DNA of 64,000 bases from Camillea tinctor (lineage: Eukaryota > Ascomycota > Sordariomycetes > Xylariales > Xylariaceae): NCBI GenBank assembly GCA_022578605.1, contig MU394058.1, positions 558,001 to 622,000 of the forward strand, given 5' to 3'. The notes below the pieces were generated by a model. The model saw only the letters and a list, made by a program, of their open reading frames with translations. It was not told the DNA's origin and did no database searches. Shown here piece by piece: positions 10,579-22,861 of the stretch (the first letter of the stretch is position 1; every line of letters begins with the position of its first letter). A program made the position numbers and the translations under genes.

Positions 10579-13178
10579 ATGTTCACAACCTTTGTTGGAA
10601 CGCCGCAGTCGCTGACTGGGAAAAACACGAGCGAGAATGCCGGAAGCACCCTTGACGCGACTCGCAATGTGTTGAAACTCAAACCAAAGCGCCAGCAAGT
10701 CAGCCGTGCCTGTAATTGGTAAGTTCTGACGGTATAGGGAACGGGTGGTCTCAGACAATCATATTGAGCTTCGAGACTGGCTAATATACCTTCAATAGGT
10801 GTCGGGTCAACCGTGTTAAATGTGACAATAGCATACCATGTAATAACTGCCGAACTAGAGGGCGAAAGTGCAGTAACAGGGACTTGACTAAAGCGTGTAC
10901 ACCAGACCATGCTCACCAGTAAGTCTCTCTAACCTGTACTGTTTTCAATTGGATGGAAGGAAAAGGCGCTGACGTTCGTTAGGGAGGTTGAGAAACTGAA
11001 GAAGCGAGTAAAGGAACTCGAGCAGCAATTGAAAGATCAGCCTAATTCCTTGAATGTTAGAAGGCAAAATGTGGTGGCATCAGTTCCAACTCCTACAGCC
11101 TCTACAGCTTCTACAGGGGGCCTATCACTCACGGACCTCGACTTTATATGGGATCGAGTTAGTAATAAGAAGTCGTGGGACGGCGTTTATACGAGTATAG
11201 CTCATTTCAGTCAGAAAACTTGGTACGGACCCTCTTCGCTCTTTTACTTCATTGCCCGAATGAACAGCTATCTCGCTTTGGCTTTTCAACAGCGTCATCT
11301 GGACGAAAACATTCAACTCAATTCCGTAGCTACAACATTACCAACCCCGGATTACAGCCTCCGATCAGATGGTCAAGAGTCGTACCATGGACCTTCTAAG
11401 CCATCAAATCCCGAGGAGTTTCTTACACCGACCCAAGAGGAATACTTTCTGAACCTGTACTGGCAGTCTTACCACAGCTCCTTTCTCATATTAAACGAAG
11501 TTAAGTTCAAGGAACATTATAGATCGCTATGGACAACACCCGGTCAGCCTCGGAAACCATCGGCTCTCGTCGATATTGTCATTGCCATGAGTATGCAGTA
11601 CGGCAGTAGGTGATTCTCGATTCATAACTCCCTCTCATTATTGGTATTCGGTACTGAGACTAAACTTTGGTATCATGTGTTTTGGGGTAATAATGACAGT
11701 TGACTGACACCCATCTTGTAGTGGCTAGCATTCCTCGCGCCGAGAGAGGAGGCTCGCCAGGGTCCGTCATGGATATTGACGACCCTACTGTTGCCGGACG
11801 ATGGTATTATCGTCGGTGCCAGAGCCTCCTGATTAACGAGTTGGAAAACCCTACGATAAGCACCCTGCAATGTCAAATACTATTAGTTATGTACCTCTGC
11901 TGCGCCTCATTCCATAACATGGCGTATGGGATTCTTGCTCTTGCCGTCCGAACGGCACAGATGCTTGGGTTACACTACGAACCCCCGGATACCATGTCAC
12001 TTGCCGAAAAGGAGTTGCGTAAACGAGTCTATTGGTCATTATATATGTTTGAGAGCAAAGTCTCTATGAAACTAGGCCGTCCATTCTCCCTGAGCTTGTC
12101 CTCAACATCGTGCACACTCCCTCGAGACGACCACAATGTAGCTATGCTGGCAGGGTCCGACTTTTCACCACTTGGGGAAAAGGTCACATGGCTCAGTTAT
12201 AACCTATATAACATAAAGTTGCTTCTAACCGCGCGCGCGGTGCATACAGCGCTATACGAGAAATACTCAGAGGTGTATAATAAAAACGAAGGACGTGCGG
12301 TTTACAAAGATCTTAGTGGTTTGGAGCAATGTGCTGAACTTCTAGCTACCTCGATCAAAGCCTTCGATATCTGGATTGAAGCTGTCCCTGGTGCACTGAA
12401 GACCAAACGTAAAAACAACGGCGCACCATTCTCAACTGACAATTCCCCCCTTGCCGTCGAACAATTTGCGCCCCTTTGGTTACAGCGCCAGCGCTTACTT
12501 CTCGAACTATTGTACCATAACCTGGCTATGAATCTCTACAGGTCCTTTGTAACATTCCCATCCGCATTTCCTCTCTCCTCACCGTTGCCATCGCCGCCAC
12601 CAACACCATTTACTCAGTTACACTCAAAATCAGCCATCAATCACGCCACGGCGGTAACACGTATCATGCACCAGATATTATCGGAAACGGACATCCTAGC
12701 CGGCTGGCACGAGGCTTTCCAGTGGCAGTGGGGTGCGGCTCTAACGCTTGCTGGATACCTCATCGCAAATCCGACATCAGACTCAGCGGGTGACATCCGC
12801 GAGACGATAGATCGCGCCGTGGGCGTCTTCGAAATTTTCGGGCGCAGCTTCGCGGTCGCCAACAGCGCAGCGGCTGTGATCCGGGAACTGGAGACCAAGG
12901 CAGACCTGCTGGCGTCTAGAGCGACAGGTGATGACCAAGTCCAAGGGTCACACTATACAGCATCGGGTAGCACCACTGGGGATGGGACAGGGGTGATATC
13001 GGATAATAGGGAAACCATTGACATGAATGGGCAAAATGAAGTGTTGGCAGCGACGATGCAGAACTACCTCACGATGGATGCGACACTCCCAATAGATTCG
13101 TCTAATAACCTGGAGGTGCTACTGCCGATAATGGAGAACATGTCAGGAGAGCTCTGGTACAATTTTGGGGCTGGATAA
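10579..13178 (+). CDS. Zn2Cys6 fungal-specific transcription factor
   Basis: Four exons are inferred: 10579-10718, 10799-10918, 10983-11605 and 11722-13178, giving 779 aa. The first intron splits the zinc cluster. Joining exons 1 and 2 gives the full C-x2-C-x6-C-x5-C-x2-C-x6-C binuclear cluster, reading CNWC, then CRVNRVKC, then PCNNC, then CRTRGRKC. A short heptad-like coiled coil follows in exon 3 (from EVEKLKKRVKELE), as in dimerising Gal4-type factors. The region around 11900-12120 is the fungal_trans domain (PF04082-like), with the conserved GRP of KLGRPFS. This is a nuclear DNA-binding regulator; its target genes are unknown. The neighbour downstream is a convergent alcohol dehydrogenase (470 bp apart), a possible but unproven target. 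The intron between exons 3 and 4 uses donor GTAGGT at 11606. Confidence 0.85.
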
Positions 13179-13646
13179 TTGCCCCTGAAATGAAGGTCAA
13201 TGCGCGCCCCTACGCCACTCTATATTCGCAGCTCCTCCCAATAGGTAACAGAAGCCAGTATCAACAAGCAAGTGTGTGATCGGATCATTATATAAGTATT
13301 CAACAATGCTTTTCCTCAATACCTCAGCGGCTGAAGAACATAGAGAGGGCAGGACACCTATTATTCGAAATGAATCTCTTTGGAAAAACTCTACTAGCTA
13401 GCGTATTGTAGGTAGCTACCTATGTATTTTTAACACACCATTTGTGTTAATAATATATCATCCTCTCCTTTCTCAAAGTTGACCGCTGTCCGTTGGTCTT
13501 TCTACGATAGTGATGGTCTGCGGCTCAATCTTATAGAGTCCTTGTATTCCTTCTCGGGCTCTAGCTTGGATAGATAACTGACGGCTCTCTCCACCTAGAC
13601 TATTTTATATACTTAAAGACAGGTATGCGCGTATTCAAACCGAGAC
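13179..13646. other. Convergent intergenic region
   Basis: The 3' flanks of the transcription factor (+) and alcohol dehydrogenase (-). No feature beyond AT-rich DNA that may hold both polyadenylation regions. Confidence 0.5.
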
Positions 13647-14967
13647 TTAATCCATCGTGATGACTGCTCGGAAACGGACTTTGCCACTGAGCATTTGATC
13701 TATATCATGAGTTAGAAAATACGAAGAGATAATTTGAAGTATAGATACCATACTATATGCATCGTTCGCCTGGTCCAGAGGGAACTTTTCTATCATGCAG
13801 TCGATATTAGCAAGTTCGGTAAAGCGTATGGCCTCCTCGGAGTCGGTCGCGTGTCCACAGAGCCAAGACTGTATCGAGGCACAATTTTTTAGCTACAAAC
13901 ATTAGAATCGGTGTGTCAGTAACAAAATGCAAACCGATCGGATAGAAAAAGGGGGGATTGGAAAATAAGCAACCGACCATGACAGCCGTATCCACAACAA
14001 TCTCTCCCGGCACCGACAGAATCAGCAATTTCCCTAGAATCCCCAAGCCCTTCAATAGCGGCGTAATGCCATCCCCCGTCGGCGCAGTAGCAACGACCAG
14101 TTTTGCACCGCCGAGTTCCTGCAGCCGCTCTCCCACATCCTCCTTGCTGGCATCAATGTACTCGTGGGCGCCGAGCTGGCGCGCGAACTGCTCCTTGTCG
14201 GCATCGCGCGAGATGGCGACGACGCGGTACCCGAACCGGTTCGCGTACTGGACCGCCAGGTGGCCCAGGCCGCCGAGCCCCTGAATGGCCACCGTCTCGC
14301 CCGGGCCCACGTTCATGTGCCGGATCGCGTTGAACACCGTCACCCCTGCGCACATGATCGGTGCGTACTTGGCCGCGTCCACGTGCTCGGGTATGCGGGC
14401 GGCGGCTTCGCTGCGCAGGAGCACGTATTCGGCGTCTATGCGGGAAAATAGAGGCAGAGCGGGTTAGCGTGTGCTTATGTGTACAAAGATGGGGTGATCA
14501 GTCATTCACTTACATCCGCCGGCTTTAGTCTCGCCGTTGATGACTTGGTTATCGCACATCTGGTGCCAGCCCTTCTTGCATGCCTTGCAAGCACCTATAT
14601 GACAGGGGAAAGTTTAGTTACATCGAAGTTTAGGGGAACTACTTCACACTGCTAAAATAGGGGTTGAGGATTTCTCACCGTCGTGGCCGCCATGCCATCC
14701 AGAGCCCACTCGGTCGCCGACCTTCCACGGCGAAACGTTCGCCCCGATGGCGACGATGTGGCCGATAATCTCGTGGCCGGGCACGAGAGGGAAACCGCCA
14801 CCCATAACGTTGTTCTGCGTGAACATGTCGGCGTAGCAGACGCCGCAGGCTTCGACCTTGACGAGAATCTCCCCTTCACTGGGTAGTTTCAGCGGAGCTT
14901 GCTCAATGCTCAGGGGCTCTCCTTGTGCCTTGAAGATGGCCTGTTTATAGAACTTTGGTAGTGCCAT
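13647..14967 (-). CDS. Zinc-type alcohol dehydrogenase (MDR superfamily)
   Basis: Five exons are inferred: 14967-14679, 14594-14514, 14435-13978, 13892-13754 and 13699-13647, giving 339 aa, the usual size for Adh1-like enzymes. Seen: the catalytic-zinc Cys in CGVCYAD, the GHE motif (PGHEIIGHI), a Rossmann glycine motif GLGGLGHLAV, and a conserved C-terminus ending in FRAVITMD. The start MALPKFYKQA is preferred over an upstream in-frame Met because alignable sequence begins there. The structural-zinc loop has only three Cys (HDGACKACKKG...MC): Asp stands where the first Cys usually is. It would oxidise or reduce alcohols and aldehydes with NAD(P) in the cytosol; the substrate is unknown. The second to last intron begins right after VDTAVM. 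Confidence 0.88.
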
Positions 14968-15881
14968 CTTGGACGTGTAGCGTATATTGGATAGTGACTC
15001 AAATAACAGCAAGGTAGCTATATATCTAAGATGTTCTGTTCCCTTTATGTAAAGAGAAGGCAATTCGTATTCTCGGAATATAACTTGGAAACAGCTCTTC
15101 GATGTTCTTATGATGAAAGATCTAAAACTATAATAGATGCGGGTTCATGCTTTATATTACTTTTGTCTCCTGTATCATTGTATGATCATAGAGCTATAAA
15201 ACGAGCGAATCGGTTTCGCGTTGTTTGACTACCTTAAGTCCGCTATGTTACTAAGTCCTCTACCATCGACCTAGTTTTCCTTCTACATCTCGCTCCGCTT
15301 ATTTGAAGTTATTGGTGCTGTGTCTCCACTGACGATGATTTAACGGAGTCCTAAAGGGGAAATCAGTCGGAGTTGCCCGCCTATGCCGAAATAGGAAATC
15401 GGAGTTGAAGGTAAAGTGTAAGGAGCTTCCTTTTCCCCATTTCTAAGAGCATAGGATAGTACACCATCTGATCTACTTTTTCTCCTATATTATGTTTTAT
15501 TCTATTACCGTGATAAGGTTAGCCTACTCGTTTTAAATTTTTTGGCCGAAAATATTGCAAGAACGGAATATAGAAACAACCACGCTGTGCTCTATAGTCA
15601 CCGGCTTTACACAGGTGAATGGGCGTCTTCTCCCTTGATGTAATATGCATGTAATTGTGTGGCGCTGTGTATGGGATATTCAAGTAATACTTCTAACATT
15701 GTAATGCCTCAGGTTTAGTAAAAATGAAAATTCATTAGCGAGATATATAAGAATAAACATAAAGGACTTAGTATAACGCTTTTCCCCAAGGTCAAATAAT
15801 GTCAGGACTCTTGGCATCTTTCGACCACCCCCTTCAAAGCAACCAAACCAGACATATTTCTGCCCACAACAAACAAGTCCA
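14968..15881. other. Intergenic with partial repeat
   Basis: The 5' flank of the alcohol dehydrogenase and 3' flank of the next minus-strand gene. The only recognised feature is a partial dispersed repeat at 15411-15515. Confidence 0.5.
15411..15515 (+). repeat. Dispersed repeat, partial copy C
   Basis: Matches the second half of the 23927-24115 element: shared words AAGGAGCTTC, TTTTCCCCATTTCT, GATCTACTTTTT and a final ACCGTGATA. The palindromic 82 bp half is missing. Confidence 0.5.
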
Positions 15882-18800
15882 TCAGCCTAATTGCTCTACA
15901 GAAAAGTCGAGCAACTTTAACTCGTACTTTACAAGAGTGCAAGCCTGCTTAACAGCTAGTCCGATATACATCAAATAATTCTCAAGCTCATTATTCCATG
16001 CTGCCACAGAACCCCCCCAAGTACTACCGAAAGTAGCAGCAGTTTCGAGAAAGGCATCTACTATCAGCACTTTCTGTTTGGTCCCCTCTTCAGCATCTAT
16101 GATGTCGCCGGCGAGGGACACACATAACTTAGGGACAGACATGACGGCCGCAGTGGTCGCTTTCCAACGTTTCACTACTGGCCGCTCTACCTTCTTCTTC
16201 TTAGCCACAATCTTGATGACGAGGCTAGAAACCATGCTCACACCGCTGAGACCCCAACCCTGTAGATGATTAGTTACTTTTTAACGCCAAGACTTTCCTT
16301 CGTTATTCAAAAAATCGCTGAGTACTTACTGTGTATTTGAGGAATTCCTTGGAGTTAAAGTCGGTGGTGGTCACCCCTGATGGTTTGGTCGCTACCACAG
16401 GCCAAGTCGCGAAGCCGCCTATGCTATCAAACGTGAGCGATGCCGAGTCGAGAACGTTCATCAAGCCGTCAATAGGCCCGATGGGAATGGTTTCTAAGCC
16501 AAGCCCCTCAAAGGTGCCGTCGGCCAGGAGAGAGAGGGTTTCGAACTCGCCCCCAACTAGGACAACGGCCGATTCTGCTGCAACGCTAAAGCCCAAGATA
16601 TCCGATGCCAGGCTCGTGTCAGCTTGGCCATCAACGTATTTGCTGAATGTGTCTTTAGTTAACCGATCCTTCAGCTTGGGCGGCGCACGCTTCTTCTTAG
16701 CTTTGTAAAGCACAGTGGTTGGGATGGCGATCAGCAGGGAACAGAAGTTGAGTAGCGTTAATGGTCGTCCTCCTGCGATCACGTTTTTCCAGAGCCAGGT
16801 TATAACAGGGATATCGATGACTTTATTGGCGAGGTCTCTGACTAGGGAAATGCCGACAGTGAGCGCATCAAAGAGGATGTCAACTAGCTTTTCCAGAGCA
16901 TCTATCGTGCCGTTGACCAAGTCTCCTTCAATCTTATTAACCAACTCATGGACGCTGTAGTTGGATGGATTCAGAAATTCCACCAAGTCCTTTGCCACTT
17001 TGACGACGGTTTTGGTGATGGTTTCGACCTCTCCCTGGATATCGTCCCATAGTTTTACCACCCTTTCCTCTGTACTGTCTGTGGCGTTGAGCGAATCATC
17101 ATGGAGCACTGCATTCGTTGGTCCGCCCCCGTAGGTGAAGTAGTATGTAGACCAATTATAAGTCACTCCAGCCTTGACTTGATCAGTTTCATCCTCGCTA
17201 TCCCCCTTGGTAACGTCTGCTAAGGGAGGCACTGTGTTATCGCCCGCACGGGCTCCCTCGTAGTCGTTAGACTGCAGATTGGAGAGGTTCTCTAGAACAG
17301 TCGTGCGAATATCCTCCAACCATTGATGGGCGTCGATATTCTTTTTGTTCAATAACTCCTCGCCATGGTCCAGAGCAGCGTTGAAGCCAGCCGCGACGCT
17401 GTCCGTCGCGTCAAGAATATCCCCCCACTCGAACAAAAACCCGATGAACTCAATCACATCTTTGATAAAGGCACCGATCTTCTTGAAAACCCAAATGATC
17501 CCTTTAACAATAGACGTGACAGTATCAAGGGCTATCTTGTAAATCTCCTCGCCAATCTTGAGCACGAAGTGCCAAACGTCACCTAAACCCCTTTTGTATG
17601 AGCCAATAGAATTTCACGTATAGAAAGAATGGGAGGTATAAAGCAATATCAATATGACTTACCGATGAGCTCACACGTCCAAGACCACACATCTTTGGCG
17701 ACGTCCGTGAGCCAGTTCCATGCACCCTTGAACCAATCCCCCACATCGCCCCAAAACCCAAGCGGCACGATGCCTTCAGCTGTAACAGCACGGTTCTCTG
17801 GCGATATCGCTGCATGATATGCCTGCAGACGCACTTTGTCTTTCTCTTGCACATCCTTTGCACTAGCAACTAGTTGCTTGAATGCCTCCGCTGCACCTTT
17901 TGCATCCTTGTCAGAGATATCGTCCGGAAGTAAGGGGGACCCGTCTGGTTTCTTCAGTCCCCGGACATCATCTGCTGTCTGGATGCCTTCGAGCTTCGGG
18001 ACCAATTTGTAAGTAGGGTCTAGGATAGGATCACTTAGATTCCTTTCGGTCCCTTTCTCAGAAGCACCCTGCGCGGGACGATACGCGTCTGCTGCGAACT
18101 GGTGGATTGTAGCATCATCGGTTTGAAGGAGAACATTCAGAACTCCCTTCGGGTCCGTTTGATACCACTGCGGAGTTGGTGATAGTGTTGTGTGACGACC
18201 GTTGATTATGCACCGAACCAATCCGGAACTGCTCACTCTCAACCAGCAGCCGGGCAGAAGATCCGCTGTGTCACCATCGTCGTTATTGACTAGGGTCGCA
18301 TGTAGACGCACCATTAAGCCTTTTACTTCGATTACGTTTTCGACACTCGCGTGCCAGAAGGGGTAAAGTTGCCAGGCTTGCGATGTGGTATCTTGTTGAA
18401 GTAGGGAGAGATTTCCATGTTCGTCCACGGATAGGAGACTGCTGACTAGGGCGTCACTGTCGCCCTCTCTAGGCCTGCTGGAAAGTAGACTGGATATTCT
18501 TCCCCCCAGACCATCAGCGAGGAGAGGTAGTAGTAGTCCGCTGGATAGCGAGGTAGTGGTTGTCGTATAATAGTATACCGCATCTGCACTAGTGGTATAC
18601 CAAAGACGCAAATTCTCACCTGTCTGGGATATATGGAGATCCTTGAGGTCAGCGATCTTATCCAGGTTATCAATCTCGTTTCCCTGACCCCCATGTGGGG
18701 ATTTGTATTCATTGTAGGTGAAAGCGGTAATGACCTTGCCCCCTACTAGCAAGACGGTCCATGTCGTTGCTGGATCCAGATATGAGGCGAGACAGGTTGC

Positions 18801-19768
18801 TCCTATTGAGTATATAAGTATGATGGAAAAAGGTAATAGGTATTTAAGAGCAGAAATGGAAAACCGAATGACTTACTTTCGGGACAGTTGATCTGAACAG
18901 CAAACCCATCACCATCATCATCATCATCTCCATCCAGGACTTTGAAGACTAAGAACATTTCCTCCGAGAAACCTTCATAGAGAACAAACACACCATCTCC
19001 AAGAGGACAGGTACCAAGAGTAACATCGTAAATCTTCTTCGGATTTACGGGCAGACTCCATGATGTGACTAAAGATGCCTCATCACCAAACTTGACATAG
19101 CTAAGGTCCTCTGTGCTAGTCAGTCGGTCAGGCCTTGTGAAGGCCACCATTACAAGCGGAAGCGACTGTTCCATGTCGCTAGATTTATGTCCCTGTACAC
19201 CTCATCTTGTTAGCTATCTTTTCCCCTCCGATTATTAGCGGTAGTCCCACATACCATGTAAATATGATCCACCGTTGGGAATACCCCATGGATGACTTTA
19301 GCTGATGGCATTGTTCCGGGAATCTCGTCTAAGGTAATATGATGCAGCAGATAAAAGTTTGAAGTTGTGTCTGTTGCCTTAGTGGCAATACAGATGTCTA
19401 AGCTAGAGTCTGGTGATTGTAAGACTGCAAATGCTTGGACTTCTGTATCCTCTGGGAAGAGAGCGGAGGCTTTGCCGAAGTCAACCTTTGATGGCTCGCG
19501 GCCAATGGTAATGATAAGGTTGAGGATCCCATCTTCTCCGAGAGCAAAAACAGCAGGCTGTAGGTTCTTGTCGTGGAAGACTCCAAAGTTCTGACCTGCA
19601 GGGACTACAATATTGGGAGTCAGTAATTTCAATATAATAACTATTGTACTCATAGATTCCCAGGTTTCCCATTCCTATCCACAGGAATTATATATACTGA
19701 AATAACTAACCTGGATTTGCTGCAACATAGTTGGTCATCACCTCCGAATCCTTTTTAACGATAATCAT
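15882..19768 (-). CDS. Large uncharacterised protein, beta-rich N-terminal half and amphipathic-helical C-terminal half
   Basis: Six exons are inferred: 19768-19711, 19595-19255, 19192-18877, 18802-17663, 17582-16330 and 16259-15882. All phases agree, giving about 1161 aa. I do not recognise the family. Residues about 1-550 are beta-rich with recurring short strands and turns, which could be propeller-like blades; no WD or kelch signature is present. From about residue 595 a Trp-rich run (WNWLTD, WSWTCELIG, DVWHFVLKIG) leads into long amphipathic helices. Hydrophobic segments follow near SLLIAIPTTVLY and in the last exon near SMVSSLVIKIV, each followed by a basic stretch. There is no signal peptide. 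A membrane-associating or pore-like C-terminal half is possible but only inferred from composition. It is transcribed away from another unrecognised gene at 20867, which suggests shared regulation. An upstream non-coding or short exon cannot be excluded. Confidence 0.7.
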
Positions 19769-20866
19769 GATGAGTGAGTAGGAAGGTGAAAGCAGGGAAA
19801 GGGGGAAAGGAGAGTCTCTAGTATGAAGTTATGGCGATGGGCTCCGAAGCCACAGGTTATAGAATTGTTATATTCTATTACAAAGGTTTAACTTGGGGTT
19901 GAGGATTTATCAAGTCTCTATATAATAGGGGGGTCTGTGTTGGTCTTGCTCAAGAACGACTTCGTACCTAAAGCCAATCGGAAACCCCTAAGTTAAACCC
20001 CCTCACGAGGCGTTCACACGGAATACCTATCCAAGAAGGATGTAGTAAAGAACTAATCAAATAGAAGAATTCGACATAGGTTAGGTAGTATATTTACTCC
20101 TAGTGGTCTGAAGGAACTTTCAGATGCTGCTTTCTTACTAATATGCCCGTTGTTATTGCCACTCCAATGAAGGCATCTACAATATGCCAAGTAACCACAC
20201 TACTCAGTATTCGTATATTCGGGCCGTGTAAATGAAGTCATTCACATCATGCCAAATGATGAAATCTAGGCACCGGTCTGAGTCTCTCCAGTTATGATCA
20301 GTTCATAAATACTGACCGAGGTAGCGCATGCATAGAGCTGAAATGCGGTTTCTCCAAACCCCTCGTCTTGGCTGAATGATGATGTCTGCGATTTTAATAT
20401 CTCTAGCACCCTCCGAACCCATATAGAAGGCCTGTCCGAACGGACATCGGTGCCGACGATGATCTATTGAAGTCGTATCACGTCAGATCAAGCTTTTCAG
20501 CTCAAGAGCAGTCCGTGCACCAGCCAAATTCAGCAAGCCACTGAGCGGGGAACTTGGACATAGATGAGATTGAGAGCTGCTGAAATGTAGGTAGGTTTCA
20601 TCCGGGGACGGGACATCCCGTCTCACCAGAAGTCCCGGGATCTCATATCCGTCGCATACCGGTGGCTCAGGTGAACGCATATGTACCTATCCAAAAGAGG
20701 GCAATTCGTAATTTGTTCGACCAAAATTACATTCAGAGTAAATGACTGTAGCATTAGAACCACTGAGTAGCCCTTCTTCGGTCTATATAATAGAGTTGTG
20801 GTCTACCATGAACGCAACCACTTATTCTAACCACTCCAAGGTTAAGAATACCTATACGCCACAATC
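19769..20866. promoter_or_regulatory. Divergent intergenic region
   Basis: This 1.1 kb region separates two divergently transcribed, unrecognised genes and must hold both promoters. No TATA box or factor site stands out enough to place. Short open frames around 20480-20680 show no splice or family support. Confidence 0.4.
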
Positions 20867-22861
20867 ATGACTTCTTCCCAGGACAGTTATGTGTCCGATA
20901 CCTCTCCCATCCCATATCACCAGATCATTGTGCTGTCGCAAAAGGTCATCAATGCAGGGTTCAAGAACATGTGGAAGATTGCCCAAGGGGACGATAATTC
21001 CCCTTTGAAGCATTTCAAGAAGAGTATTCATGGAGAATATATTGATTCTGATGTCGGTGTACCGTCTGTTCAGCTTCATGTTAAGAGTAGGGAACCAATG
21101 TTGTATTTTCTATTATCCTTGACAAAGGGTGAACTCGCTGTGTATGAAAGTGATGAGAGCGAGAATCTCCTCACATGGGATATCAATGACTGGGTCCTCG
21201 CGTTTAATGTGGTAATCGGTAAGTTTCATAAACGCCCCCAGGAAATAGTGACGTTGGTTAACGATCACCTCGTCTTGGACAGACCAGAAGCAGATTTCCA
21301 AAGACTCGGACAAGTACAAGGAGTTCAAAGAGCGAGCAGGACTCCCTGAATCCAACTTCTCTCTAGCACAGCTATTTATCGACTCGTCGTGTGCGTATAA
21401 CCTTGTATACCTTCAATATTGGAGCTCATATGCTAATCTAAACTAGCCAGCACCAAGTTGAACAGGGATCTTACTACTTTTGGGGAGCATAGCCTTGATG
21501 AATTGAGCCCAGCTGCAAGTGCCAGTGTACTTCAATTCCTAACCCATTGGATCACTGTGATGTCTGAAAGCGACAACAGCGTTCTGGGTTATGCAGCACA
21601 GCGTGAGAAGGATAGTAATGAGCGTAAGCGATGTCGATCTCCTTTGGTGTTGCTAATCTGACCGACCTGCAGTGAATGAATACGCACCATCGTTCCCACC
21701 AACTAGCATTGATTACTTCCCTTACCCGTGGCTTGGTGATAGCGGGGATGGTTCAGCACAAGACTTTCAAGACCAAAATTCCTTATCCTATCTCATGATG
21801 TCAGACTTCCAAGATCCGCCGATTCAAGGCGCCATGCCATATACTGGGGCGTGGACGGATGGGGGCAGTCGTGGGGCTACGTATTGCATGGGCAAGAGTT
21901 TATTTTGGGGATGGTTACTCCCTTTAATGCGTACACTGTCCATGGCAATGGCCCCCGTTCCCGAAACCCCATACGTAGAGTATATTGGGACTCCACCGGA
22001 GACACCATTCAGTTTCGGAGCTAGGTTTCACATTGGAGATGACAACGCCTCCGATGACGATTACAATTGGATCCCAAGCAACCAAAGTACCTGGGAAGCG
22101 ACGTCGCCTACCAAATATACTGACGCAAGGGCGGATGATCCCAATAAAAAAAACGACTACCAAACGGCTCAGCAATGGAGTATGTTTGGACTCTAACCGC
22201 TTTCCAGTCAATTGAACAGCAGCTAACTATACTTCAGGCAGGAATATTGAGGCTAAAGTATATTTCGAAGCTGGAAAAGAGACAATCACGCTCGGTGGAA
22301 GCAGTAGGTTTACATTTGACCTCACTCACACCAGAGGCTCCTATCCCAGCACAAGGCAAGTCCTCTCTTTCATTTTCTTCCATGTATTATGCTAAATGGA
22401 GTCGTTATCGCTCTAGGTTTTTGATGCACGCTGATATCACCTGGAGTATTCCACTTCAGATGGCATCTATCGAGGAAGGGGGAGTGATTTTCCAAATGCC
22501 CCAGAAAGGCAACGTCAATGTCTCCCCTGTAGTCGAGATAGATACCATGAGGCTGGATGACCTACCTACAGCCATTGCCCAGCGGATGGCAGATAGTCTC
22601 AAGGAAAGAATGTCGAGCGCACTAAGTAGTGTGGAGAATGAACTGACATACGCCTTGGCCAACGCGAACCGACTCTGTCTTCCTGCTGCTGGCACCTTCT
22701 TCATGAAGGACCCTATCTTTAACCAAAAGGGCGATCTCTTGGTTCAATTGGCATATGACGGGTATGCTTCTTGTTTTACACCTCCTCTACTTGCAGTATC
22801 TAATACTAGAATCAGGGCCGATCCACCTCCACCGCCGAAAAAGGGCAAGTACAAACTCTAG
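20867..22861 (+). CDS. Uncharacterised multi-exon protein, divergent partner of the 1161-aa gene
   Basis: Six exons are inferred: 20867-21218, 21283-21390, 21447-21623, 21673-22179, 22238-22355 and 22417-22861. All phases agree, giving about 568 aa. I do not recognise the family. There is no signal peptide or membrane helix. The N-terminal 120 residues look like an alternating beta domain with conserved-looking aromatics (MLYFLLSL, LLTWDINDW). A middle stretch is rich in Pro, Asp and Ser, and the C-terminal third is again beta-rich followed by a helix. Intron 5 (22356-22416) has a GC-AG boundary with the typical AG|GCAAGT donor. The 3' end is ambiguous: a 48 nt in-frame intron (GTATGC ... ACTAG, after LAYDG) may be removed, shortening the protein by 16 residues before its PPPPPKK tail. 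Confidence 0.68.
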
